From: Planctomycetota bacterium
Lineage (GTDB): Bacteria > Planctomycetota > JAJSAM01
Direction of reading: 5' to 3'
Assembly (NCBI GenBank): GCA_029932425.1
Contig: JAOZQC010000021.1
Coordinates: forward strand, 1-15,025
Length of the DNA stretch: 15,025 nucleotides
Below the pieces are notes generated by a model. That model did not search any database and was not told the origin of the DNA. It worked only from the letters and a program-made list of their open reading frames with translations. Numbering within the stretch: position 1 is the stretch's first letter; each line of letters starts with the position of its first letter. This document shows positions 1 to 6,355 of this stretch, piece by piece. A program made the translations under genes and the position numbers.

Positions 1-2
1 TC

Positions 3-1904
3 CACGAGGACCAGGCCCTCATCGCCCGGCGGGAGAAGATGCCGGGCGCGGAGGAGATCCACAGCTACGTCCTCTCCGTCCACGGCCAGTCGAACGAGAG
101 GGACGCGGGCTCCCAGGCCGCCACCTGCAGCAACTGCCACGGGTGGCATGACATCCGCCTGCCGCGGGATCCGGATTCCTCGGTGAGCCGAAAGCGCGTG
201 GCCCAGACCTGTGGGAAGTGTCACCGGGACGTGCTCGAGGTCTACTACGGGAGCGCCCACGGGAAGCTCGCGAGGGAGGGGAACCCCGACGTCCCGGTCT
301 GCACCGACTGCCACGGAGAGCACCGGATCCGCTCTCCCGGGGACCGCCGGTCCACGGTGAGCCGCTTTCATATCGCCGAGACCTGCGCGCGGTGCCACGA
401 GAACCCCGAGATCGTCCGGAAGTACCGGATTCCCATCGCGAGCCCGGCCACGTTCTACCGGAACAGCGTGCACGGGATCGAGGTGATGAAGAAGCAGAAC
501 GGCGACGCGGCCGCCTGCCAGGACTGCCACGGCCATCACTCGATCCTGGGGGGGGACGATCCCCGCTCCCGGGTGAACCGCCGGAACATCCCGGAGACGT
601 GCGGCGACTGCCACCGGCACCGGGAGATCGAGGCCCAGTACGAGCGGAGCATCCACGGCCAGGCCTTCCGGGACGGCGTCACGGAAGCCCCGGTGTGCAC
701 GGACTGCCACGGCGAGCACCGGATCCTCAGCCACCTGGATCCGAAGGCCCCCACCTACTCCACCCGTCTCGCCAAGGAGGTGTGCGGGCGCTGCCACGGC
801 TCGCTCGTGGTGACGCGGAAGTACGGGCTCAGCACGGAGCAGGTCCGGACGTACTACGAGAGCTACCACGGCCTGGCCTCCCAGCTCGGGGACACCACGG
901 TGGCGAACTGCGCGAGCTGTCACGGGGTGCACCTCATCCTCCCGCGGGACGATCCCGACTCCACGATCCACCCCGCCAATCTCCGGGATACCTGCGGCAA
1001 GTGCCATCCCGGAGCCACCGCGGAATTCGTGAAGGGCCTGGTGCATATCTCCCGGACCTCGAGGCGGGGGGAGAACGCCCTGCTCTGGTGGATCCGCCGG
1101 ATCTACATCGCGCTCATCGCGCTCACCATCGGGGGGATGCTCCTGCACAACTTCGTCATCATGGGCCGCCACATCCGCGACAAGTATCGGGCCCAGAAGG
1201 GGCTGCCCTACGTGCAGCGCTTTCCCACCACCGCGCTCGTCCAGCACTTCCTCATCATGGTGACCTTCATCCTCCTCGTGCTCACGGGCTTCTCCCTGGC
1301 GTACCCGCAGTCGCTCTTCGCGCGGATGGTTTCCACGTACCTGGGACTGGGAGAGCACGCCCGGGGCCTCGTGCACCGGATCGCGGGGGTGGGCCTGGGG
1401 CTGACGATGATCTGGCACATCGGAGCGATGCTGTTCACGAAGCGGGGACGGCACGAGCTCCGGAGCATCCTCTTCCGGCTGGAGGACGTGGGAGACGCCC
1501 TCCGCAACATCGGATACCACCTGGGGCTCTGCCGGAAGAAGCCGCGCTTCGACCGCTACGACTACTCGGAGAAGATGGAGTACTGGGCGCTCCTCTGGGG
1601 GACGGTGGTGATGATCGTGACGGGGCTTCTCATGTGGTTCCCCGTGCGGGCCGCCGCCGTCCTGGGGCTCTCGAAGGTCTGGATCGACGCCGCCACCACC
1701 ATCCACTTCTACGAGGCCTGGCTCGCCACCCTGGCGATCCTCATCTGGCACTTCTTCTTCGTGATGTTCCACCCCGAGGAGTACCCCATGTCCATGTCCT
1801 GGCTCACCGGGAAGCTCCCCGTGGAGTCCATGGAGGAGAGGCATCCGAAGGAGCTCGAGCGCCTGGAGCGGGCCGGCGAGATCATCTACCCCGAGGAGGA
1901 GTGA
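3..1904 (+). CDS. Multiheme cytochrome c fused to b-type membrane cytochrome (CbcL-like), 5' end missing
   Basis: Probable inner-membrane quinol:cytochrome oxidoreductase. The frame is open to the window edge. The first internal ATG (39) gives no signal peptide, although the heme domain must be exported, so the true start lies upstream. Ten CXXCH motifs lie between 126 and 1007, with recurring S-x-H-G histidines (SVHG, SAHG, SIHG, SYHG) suited as distal heme ligands. Five hydrophobic segments follow at about 1095-1167, 1233-1308, 1374-1437, 1578-1647 and 1708-1776. They carry histidines (LLHN, VQHF, HRIAG, WHIG, IWHFFF) expected to bind b hemes. A periplasmic c domain followed by a HydB/FdnI-like b domain is the layout of Geobacter CbcL, a quinone-oxidising protein of extracellular electron transfer; that match is from memory of the architecture, not an alignment. 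It ends in an acidic tail and is convergent with the next gene. Confidence 0.88.
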   Translation, partial: HEDQALIARREKMPGAEEIHSYVLSVHGQSNERDAGSQAATCSNCHGWHDIRLPRDPDSSVSRKRVAQTCGKCHRDVLEVYYGSAHGKLAREGNPDVPVCTDCHGEHRIRSPGDRRSTVSRFHIAETCARCHENPEIVRKYRIPIASPATFYRNSVHGIEVMKKQNGDAAACQDCHGHHSILGGDDPRSRVNRRNIPETCGDCHRHREIEAQYERSIHGQAFRDGVTEAPVCTDCHGEHRILSHLDPKAPTYSTRLAKEVCGRCHGSLVVTRKYGLSTEQVRTYYESYHGLASQLGDTTVANCASCHGVHLILPRDDPDSTIHPANLRDTCGKCHPGATAEFVKGLVHISRTSRRGENALLWWIRRIYIALIALTIGGMLLHNFVIMGRHIRDKYRAQKGLPYVQRFPTTALVQHFLIMVTFILLVLTGFSLAYPQSLFARMVSTYLGLGEHARGLVHRIAGVGLGLTMIWHIGAMLFTKRGRHELRSILFRLEDVGDALRNIGYHLGLCRKKPRFDRYDYSEKMEYWALLWGTVVMIVTGLLMWFPVRAAAVLGLSKVWIDAATTIHFYEAWLATLAILIWHFFFVMFHPEEYPMSMSWLTGKLPVESMEERHPKELERLERAGEIIYPEEE

Positions 1905-1942
1905 CCCGCACTCTCCTCCGGGGGCGGGGTTCCCGCGGCGGC

Positions 1943-2078
1943 CTCCGCCCGAGGGCGGGACCGGTGCTCCTCCCCCTCCGCCGCCGCACCCACGCTCCCC
2001 GGGCTCTCACCGGGGCGGAGGGCACGCCGGCGATGCGCCGGAACGAGATGCAGACGTGTCCCTTCCCCGCGTTCGGGG
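1943..2078. terminator. Hairpins between two convergent genes
   Basis: The 188 bases between the convergent stop codons contain several perfect GC-rich hairpins. They are CCGCC/GGCGG with a 4-base loop (1945-1958), CCCCGG/CCGGGG with a 7-base loop (1997-2015), CCGGCG/CGCCGG with a 3-base loop (2027-2041) and CCCCG/CGGGG with a 4-base loop (2065-2078). The last lies 15-28 bases beyond the stop of the minus-strand gene and the first about 40 bases beyond the stop of the plus-strand gene. No T-tract follows any of them, and such hairpins arise easily at this GC content, so a terminator role is only plausible. Confidence 0.35.
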
Positions 2079-2092
2079 GGGTCGGCGTCCGG

Positions 2093-5000
2093 CTACCGCT
2101 TCACGCCGGGCCAGCTGCCGCCCGTCAGCTCCTCGTACGACTCCTGGATGAGCCGGAGGGCGTACTTCGTGTTGTGGATCCCCTTCGAGCCGTCGAAGCT
2201 GACCCAGTAGTGGTTGAAGATGGCCCGCAGGAGGGCCGCGTCCGCGACGGCGTCGAGGGCCGCCGTGTTCTCCCGGTCCCCGTCGATGAGGAAGTACGGG
2301 TCGCTGTACGTGATCTCGGCACCCGTGCTCGGAACCGCCGCCAGGATCGCCGCCTTCAGCACGTCCAGCGCGCCCTGGACCTCGTCCTGGATCCCCTCCA
2401 CCGTCCCGTCGCCGTCGTAGTCGTCACCGGCGGTGCGGTTGAAGGTGGCGAGCGGGGCGAAGCTGTGGCAGCCCGACGCGTTGCAGCTCGCGAGCGAGGG
2501 CTCGAACGTGTGGCCGTTCTCGTCCTCCTGGTAGTGGCAGGTGACGCACTTATCCGTCGCCGTCACCGTGGTGTGCGCGGAGTTGCCGTAGGGCTTGCCG
2601 GGCGACGGGACCTCGCCTCCCTCCGCGCCCGCCAGCATCTGGGCCTGGGGATGGCGCACGATCTCGCCCGCGTCCACGTAGTCCTCCTCCTGGACCGTCT
2701 CGTTCATGTGGCACTTCCCGCAGAGCTCTCCCTTGGGGAACCGGAGCGGGTTCGGATCCGCCGAGAACGTGCCGTCCGGCTGCTCCCCGTGGCAGGCGTT
2801 GCAGGTGATGCCGTGGTCGCGGGACACCGCGCCCCGGATCATCTCGGCCCGGGCCTCCGCGTCGGCCCCCTCGAGACCCGTGAGATCGTGGATGCTCGAG
2901 CCGTGCACCTGGATCTCGAGGAAGCCCTCCGTGGTGTGGCAGGCCACGCAGGCCATGCCCCCGTCGCGCTCCGGGTTCGCCACGCCGCCCTGGAAGGTCC
3001 GGGGCGTGTCGGCGTGGAAGGTCCCGTCCCCGTCGGGGTCGTCCACCCACTCGTCGAGGATGGTCTTCACCGGGTCGCCCGGCGTGAGGGGGTGGCAGGT
3101 GTTGCAGGAGTTGGTGATGGCGCCCCCCGTGAGCTTCGTGATGTTCGGCCAGACGGGGAGGAACGTGTGGGCGTGGATGTCGCCCAGGGGGTGGCCGTCC
3201 GCGTCCGTCTGGTAGATCGCGGACTTCGCCATCTTCGGCATGTGGCACTTGGAGCAGCGGCCCGTCCCCGTTCCGGCCGGGTCGTAGTCCGCGGCCTCGA
3301 CGGGCATCGCCGCCGCGTCCTTCATGTGCTCCACCACCGCGTCCACCACCACCGTGGGAGCGGAGGAATCCGTGATGGCGTCCACGTCGGCCGCCGTCAC
3401 CTCGTCGAAGTCGCCGTCGCCGGCGTGGCAGGAGAGACAGAGCTTGTTGCTGTCGTTCTCCACGTCCGTGAACGTGTGCCCGCCGTGCGTGAGCTTCTTC
3501 GTCATCATGTGCTCGCGGTTCTTGTCGGCGTGCGGGTCGTGGCAGTCGAAGCACGCGCCGACGGAGACGTCGTCCGGAGCGTGGGGACCCCGGGAGACGT
3601 CGAGCCACTGCTGGTGGTGGCTCTTGGACGAGACCCAGGTGTCATCCGTGATGTCCTCCGGCGAGGGCGTGAAGCCCGCGTTGTCCTTGTACCGCCAGAA
3701 CGAGCCCGCGCCCGTGGTGGTGTAGTAGGACGCGAAGTCCGCGGTCCCCGGCTTGTAGATCGAGCCGCCGTCCTTCCAGGGGTATCCCGTGCCCTTCGGC
3801 GAGCCCGGCACCGTGCCCCCGGTCCCGCGGCCGTGGCACTGCCCGCAGGTGAGATCCGCGAGCCGGAGTCCCTCCGTGGTCCCGTCGATGAGATCCCGGG
3901 GGTTCAGGATGTCGGCCGGATCCGCGCTGGCCACGTGGGCCTGGCCCGGCCCGTGACAGGCCTCGCACCCGATGTTGAGCTGGGCGTAGCCGGTGAGGTA
4001 CTCCCCCGTGCCCGCGTCGTAGGAGAGCTTGAGACCCGTGGAGTGGCAGGCCCCGCAGCGCCGCTCCCAGGAGTCGACGGGGTCGATGGCGGGGAGGGGG
4101 TTCCCCTCCTCGTCGAACCAGTCCGACGCGTGGTAGGCGGAGAAGCTCCCGTCCTTCTCGTTGTACTGGATCGGAGAGATGTAGTGGCTCTGGCCGATCT
4201 TCACCACGTAGCGTTGCTTCCAGAGGCCGTTGCCCCCCATGACGTACATCACGTCGTAGGTGGTCGTGCCCACGGTGATCTTGTAGGGGAGGGCGTCCCC
4301 CTCCACGTAGGAGACCTTGAGCCCCTGGAAGCCGGAGTAGACGGCGAACGTGGTCAGGTCGGTGCCGCCCGGCGCCTTGAACATGGCGTCGAAGGCGGGC
4401 GGGATCGCGTACCCGGCCGCGCCCTCGCGGAACGGGTTCCGCAGCTTGGAGTTGTGGAAGGAGTCCGTGACGGAAGCGTAGATCTCCGGGTGGCAGGTCC
4501 GGCACTGGTCGGAGCCCACGTAGCCGTCCTCCGGGTCGCCGTGCGGGTCACCCTTGTCCAGGCGGCCGAGGGGCTGGGCGCCCTGGGTCCCGAGGTCCTT
4601 CTTCTCCTTCGACTTCGGGCTCTTCACGCTGATCAGCACGAGCACGTTCCCCGCGCCCCCGTCGTTCCGCCAGTGCACGGTGTAGGTGCCGGTGTCGGGA
4701 AGGGGCAGCTTCTTGATCTTCGCCGCCTCCCCGCCGATGGCCAGGTCGCCCTTCGGGCCGGTGATCGAGGTGATCACGGGCTCCGCCGCGCTCCCCTTCG
4801 CCTTCTTCACCTTCACGGTGAGCTGAGCGCCGGCCAGGGCCCCGAAGCTCTTGCTGCCGGTGACCGTCTCCTCCTTGGCCTTCTTCGGAAACTTCCCCTT
4901 CGTCTTCAGGGTGTACGCCCCCGTGCCGCTCGTGGCGGTCACCTGGAGGTAGTACCAGCCCCCGGTGGCGAAGACGTACTTCTTGATCTTCGGTTTCCGG

Positions 5001-5320
5001 GGGTCCTTGGGAGCGGGGAACGCATCCCCGAGGTCCACCTCCTTGCCGGTGGAAGCGAAGAGCTTGAGTCCGGGGACGAGGTCGGCCCCTTTCGCCACCT
5101 TCACCTGGACGTTCATCTTCGTTCCCGCGGGTGCGAAGAACCACCACTCGTGGATCTCCGTCAACGCGCCGCCGGAGAAGGTCGCGGTGGGCTGGTCGCC
5201 GAGCTGAATCGTCTCCTGCCCGTTCCAGGCGGCGACGGCGGGCGCCGGCGTTCCCGCGAGGAACACCAGGCCGGCCACGGCCGCGAGGAACGGGAGGATC
5301 GCCTTCCTGCGTGCATGCAT
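2093..5320 (-). CDS. Exported 13-heme cytochrome c with N-terminal beta-sandwich region
   Basis: A secreted or cell-surface multiheme cytochrome of 1075 residues. The chosen ATG (5320) follows AGGAGG by 9 bases; an upstream in-frame ATG at 5338 has no such site. A signal peptide (MHARRK, then a hydrophobic core, AVAA) is followed at about residues 30-255 by a heme-free, Lys/Thr/Gly-rich segment. It looks like two tandem PPC-type beta-sandwiches (for example TGTYTVHWRN). Heme motif 1 (CRTCH) is at residue 273. Twelve CXXCH motifs are followed by one CX4CH (CNASGCH, residue 946). A GGNGLWKQRY motif, two Asp-rich EF-hand-like loops (DPDGDG, DYDGDG) and a C-terminal GIHNTKYAL histidine are present. 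The gene at 10952-13552 is a clear paralogue lacking the beta-sandwich region. No CXXCK catalytic heme motif is visible, so an electron-carrier or terminal-reductase role is inferred; the substrate is unknown. Confidence 0.9.
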   Translation of the reverse strand: MHARRKAILPFLAAVAGLVFLAGTPAPAVAAWNGQETIQLGDQPTATFSGGALTEIHEWWFFAPAGTKMNVQVKVAKGADLVPGLKLFASTGKEVDLGDAFPAPKDPRKPKIKKYVFATGGWYYLQVTATSGTGAYTLKTKGKFPKKAKEETVTGSKSFGALAGAQLTVKVKKAKGSAAEPVITSITGPKGDLAIGGEAAKIKKLPLPDTGTYTVHWRNDGGAGNVLVLISVKSPKSKEKKDLGTQGAQPLGRLDKGDPHGDPEDGYVGSDQCRTCHPEIYASVTDSFHNSKLRNPFREGAAGYAIPPAFDAMFKAPGGTDLTTFAVYSGFQGLKVSYVEGDALPYKITVGTTTYDVMYVMGGNGLWKQRYVVKIGQSHYISPIQYNEKDGSFSAYHASDWFDEEGNPLPAIDPVDSWERRCGACHSTGLKLSYDAGTGEYLTGYAQLNIGCEACHGPGQAHVASADPADILNPRDLIDGTTEGLRLADLTCGQCHGRGTGGTVPGSPKGTGYPWKDGGSIYKPGTADFASYYTTTGAGSFWRYKDNAGFTPSPEDITDDTWVSSKSHHQQWLDVSRGPHAPDDVSVGACFDCHDPHADKNREHMMTKKLTHGGHTFTDVENDSNKLCLSCHAGDGDFDEVTAADVDAITDSSAPTVVVDAVVEHMKDAAAMPVEAADYDPAGTGTGRCSKCHMPKMAKSAIYQTDADGHPLGDIHAHTFLPVWPNITKLTGGAITNSCNTCHPLTPGDPVKTILDEWVDDPDGDGTFHADTPRTFQGGVANPERDGGMACVACHTTEGFLEIQVHGSSIHDLTGLEGADAEARAEMIRGAVSRDHGITCNACHGEQPDGTFSADPNPLRFPKGELCGKCHMNETVQEEDYVDAGEIVRHPQAQMLAGAEGGEVPSPGKPYGNSAHTTVTATDKCVTCHYQEDENGHTFEPSLASCNASGCHSFAPLATFNRTAGDDYDGDGTVEGIQDEVQGALDVLKAAILAAVPSTGAEITYSDPYFLIDGDRENTAALDAVADAALLRAIFNHYWVSFDGSKGIHNTKYALRLIQESYEELTGGSWPGVKR

Positions 5321-5329
5321 GGACAACGT

Positions 5330-5335
5330 CCTCCT
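5330..5335 (-). promoter_or_regulatory. Ribosome binding site deciding the start of the 13-heme gene
   Basis: On the minus strand AGGAGG sits immediately after an in-frame ATG (5338) and 9 bases before a second ATG (5320). The segment upstream of the first ATG (AGTCCTGTTTCC) has no Shine-Dalgarno match. Initiation at 5320 is therefore favoured, removing six residues from the longest reading. Confidence 0.75.
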
Positions 5336-5411
5336 CATGGAAACAGGACTCCGCTACAGGCCCGACGGGTCCCCCGCCCGATTCGGTCCACTCGGGCGAT
5401 GGAGCGAATTG

Positions 5412-5441
5412 TTGATCTTTACCACACGGTCGTTCTACTAT
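5412..5441 (+). promoter_or_regulatory. Weak candidate sigma70-type promoter
   Basis: TTGATC (5412-5417) and TACTAT (5436-5441) are separated by 18 bases, each matching 4 of 6 consensus positions, within the AT-richer patch. It would give a leader of roughly 240 bases for the tetraheme gene, so it is less attractive than the pair at 5583-5611. Confidence 0.25.
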
Positions 5442-5516
5442 CGTAGACAATTCTCGTCTGCCGGCCCGGAAGGGACACCTTTTTCGCAACCCATTCCCCG
5501 GTCCTCGGATCGATAT

Positions 5517-5531
5517 GTTGAAAGACTCAAC
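5517..5531. repeat. Short inverted repeat, possible operator
   Basis: GTTGA-AAGAC-TCAAC is a perfect 5-base inverted repeat with a 5-base centre in the divergent intergenic region. It could be a small protein-binding site. Its shortness makes chance occurrence quite possible. Confidence 0.25.
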
Positions 5532-5580
5532 GCCCGTCGGATTCCCTCCCCGGGGGCCGGGAGGGGCGCCCTCCGGGACA

Positions 5581-5607
5581 TATTGCCTCATGGACAAGCC
5601 GGCAATA
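5581..5607. promoter_or_regulatory. 27-base inverted repeat, candidate operator
   Basis: TATTGCC (5581-5587) and GGCAATA (5601-5607) form a perfect 7-base inverted repeat with a 13-base spacer, so the arm centres are 20 bases apart, close to two helical turns. That geometry suits a dimeric helix-turn-helix regulator. The repeat overlaps the candidate -35 element and runs into the candidate -10 element of the tetraheme gene, as expected for a repressor site. The regulator is not in the window. Confidence 0.4.
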
Positions 5608-5611
5608 CCAT
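5583..5611 (+). promoter_or_regulatory. Candidate promoter of the tetraheme cytochrome gene
   Basis: TTGCCT (5583-5588) and TACCAT (5606-5611) are separated by 17 bases; each matches 4 of 6 sigma70 consensus positions. The predicted start of transcription near 5618 would leave a leader of about 70 bases containing a GC-rich hairpin (GCCCG/CGGGC, 5612-5625). Confidence 0.4.
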
Positions 5612-5671
5612 GCCCGGACCCGGGCCGGGGTGGTAAGCTCCGGGTCTCTCTGGGCGAGAGTCGAAAACCCC

Positions 5672-5679
5672 AAAGGAGG
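5672..5679 (+). promoter_or_regulatory. Strong ribosome binding site of the tetraheme gene
   Basis: AAAGGAGG lies 9 bases before ATG 5689. It excludes the earlier in-frame ATG at 5515, whose extra 58 residues have no signal-peptide character, and places the start directly before a good signal peptide. Confidence 0.85.
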
Positions 5680-5688
5680 AGTGAACCG

Positions 5689-6201
5689 ATGTCCGGAAGA
5701 GCATCCCTGATCCTCGTGGTCCTCGTGGCCGGCGCCGCCGTGGCGGCCCTGGCTCTCGGGCCCGCCGCCGTGCCGTCGGCGCAGGCTCAGCCCAAGGCCA
5801 AGTACAAGGGTTCCGAGGCCTGCAAGATGTGCCACGACAAGGTGCACGAGAAGGCGGGTTACAACCCCTACCAGGCGTGGAAGCAGATGAAGCACTCCCG
5901 GGCGTTCGCCGCGCTGAACGCGGAGCAGGTCGCCTCCGGGAAGGACCCTCAGGGCCGCGCCTGCGTCCAGTGCCACACCACCGGCTACGGAAAGGGCGGC
6001 TTCGTCTCCGCGGAGAAGACCCCGAAGCTCACGAACGTGGGCTGCGAGGCCTGCCACGGCCCCGGAAGCCTCCACATCATGACCATGGCGATGGCGGACG
6101 AGGGCGAGGAGATCGCCGACAAGAAGATCGGCAAGGGCGCGGGCTGCACGCAGTGCCACAACCCGCACGTGAGCTACAAGAAGCTCTACGGCGGGAAGTA
6201 G
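5689..6201 (+). CDS. Periplasmic tetraheme cytochrome c, c554-like
   Basis: A small soluble electron carrier of 170 residues. The signal peptide runs MSGRASLILVV... to a cleavage site near SAQA-QP (about residue 36). Four heme motifs follow: CKMCH (45), CVQCH (92), CEACH (119) and CTQCH (153). The arrangement of a first heme, then a KHSRAF histidine, CVQCHTTG, CEACHGPG..H and CTQCHNPH matches the cytochrome c554 family, tetraheme shuttles best known from the Nitrosomonas hydroxylamine pathway and widespread in other multiheme systems. No hydroxylamine oxidoreductase is in the window, so a periplasmic relay between the inner-membrane and outer-membrane cytochromes encoded nearby is the simpler inference. 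It has its own candidate promoter and is followed immediately by two hairpins, so it may be an independent, highly expressed unit. Confidence 0.92.
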   Translation: MSGRASLILVVLVAGAAVAALALGPAAVPSAQAQPKAKYKGSEACKMCHDKVHEKAGYNPYQAWKQMKHSRAFAALNAEQVASGKDPQGRACVQCHTTGYGKGGFVSAEKTPKLTNVGCEACHGPGSLHIMTMAMADEGEEIADKKIGKGAGCTQCHNPHVSYKKLYGGK

Positions 6202-6222
6202 CGCCCGGAGAACCTCCGGGCG
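6202..6222 (+). terminator. Perfect 9-bp hairpin after the tetraheme stop codon
   Basis: CGCCCGGAG (6202-6210), loop AAC, CTCCGGGCG (6214-6222) begins at the base after the TAG stop. It is probably a terminator or an mRNA 3'-end stabiliser. There is no direct T-run, but a second hairpin and a pyrimidine-rich tract follow. Confidence 0.65.
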
Positions 6223-6224
6223 GG

Positions 6225-6252
6225 CGGCGCGGCTTCCCTCGGGGCCGCGCCG
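6225..6252 (+). terminator. Second 9-bp hairpin in tandem
   Basis: CGGCGCGGC (6225-6233), a 10-base loop and GCCGCGCCG (6244-6252) form a perfect stem, followed by a pyrimidine-rich stretch with several T runs (6259-6280). Together with the preceding hairpin it should insulate the tetraheme gene from the downstream operon, which has its own promoter. Confidence 0.6.
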
Positions 6253-6288
6253 TCCCCGTTCTCTCCCTCCTTTGTCTCTCGACTCCGA

Positions 6289-6318
6289 TGGACACCGGCC
6301 CGTGCCGCCGCGCATAAT
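6289..6318 (+). promoter_or_regulatory. Near-consensus sigma70 promoter of the four-gene operon
   Basis: TGGACA (6289-6294) and CATAAT (6313-6318) each match 5 of 6 consensus positions, with an 18-base spacer. Transcription would start near 6325, giving a leader of about 30 bases before ATG 6356. It lies directly after the tandem hairpins. In DNA this GC-rich a 5/6 -10 box is notable. Confidence 0.6.
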
Positions 6319-6339
6319 GGGCGCCTCGCTCGCCCCGGG

Positions 6340-6345
6340 AAGGAG
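6340..6345 (+). promoter_or_regulatory. Ribosome binding site of the 22-heme gene
   Basis: AAGGAG lies 10 bases before ATG 6356 and 13 before the adjacent ATG 6359, favouring 6356. The earlier in-frame ATG at 6272 lies upstream of the promoter and can be excluded. Confidence 0.75.
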
Positions 6346-6355
6346 ACATCCGCCG

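Larger units (their letters stand above)
5321..5688. other. Divergent intergenic control region (368 bases)
   Basis: This gap separates the minus-strand 13-heme gene from the plus-strand tetraheme gene. Its middle (about 5400-5530) is clearly AT-richer than the surrounding DNA. It holds the candidate promoters and inverted repeats listed separately. An additional inverted pair GAATTGT (5406-5412) / ACAATTC (5447-5453) flanks a small hairpin TCTAC-TATC-GTAGA (5434-5447). I see no convincing -35/-10 pair for the minus-strand gene and no supported small gene; an ATG at 5515 in frame with the tetraheme gene lacks a ribosome site. Confidence 0.6.

Noticed and set aside
2093..5338. Start of the minus-strand 13-heme gene at 5338
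   Set aside because: The only Shine-Dalgarno sequence (AGGAGG, 5335-5330) lies downstream of this ATG and is well spaced for the ATG at 5320.
5409..5424. Possible FNR-type site in the divergent region (TTGAT half-site)
   Set aside because: Only one half, TTGAT at 5412-5416, is present; the expected ATCAA half four bases later is missing.
218..5446. Very long open frame on the plus strand (about 1740 codons)
   Set aside because: It overlaps the CbcL-like gene and the minus-strand 13-heme gene. Its product is a Arg/Pro/Gly/Val-rich low-complexity chain with no domain, signal or heme motif. Absence of stops is a by-product of the very high GC content.
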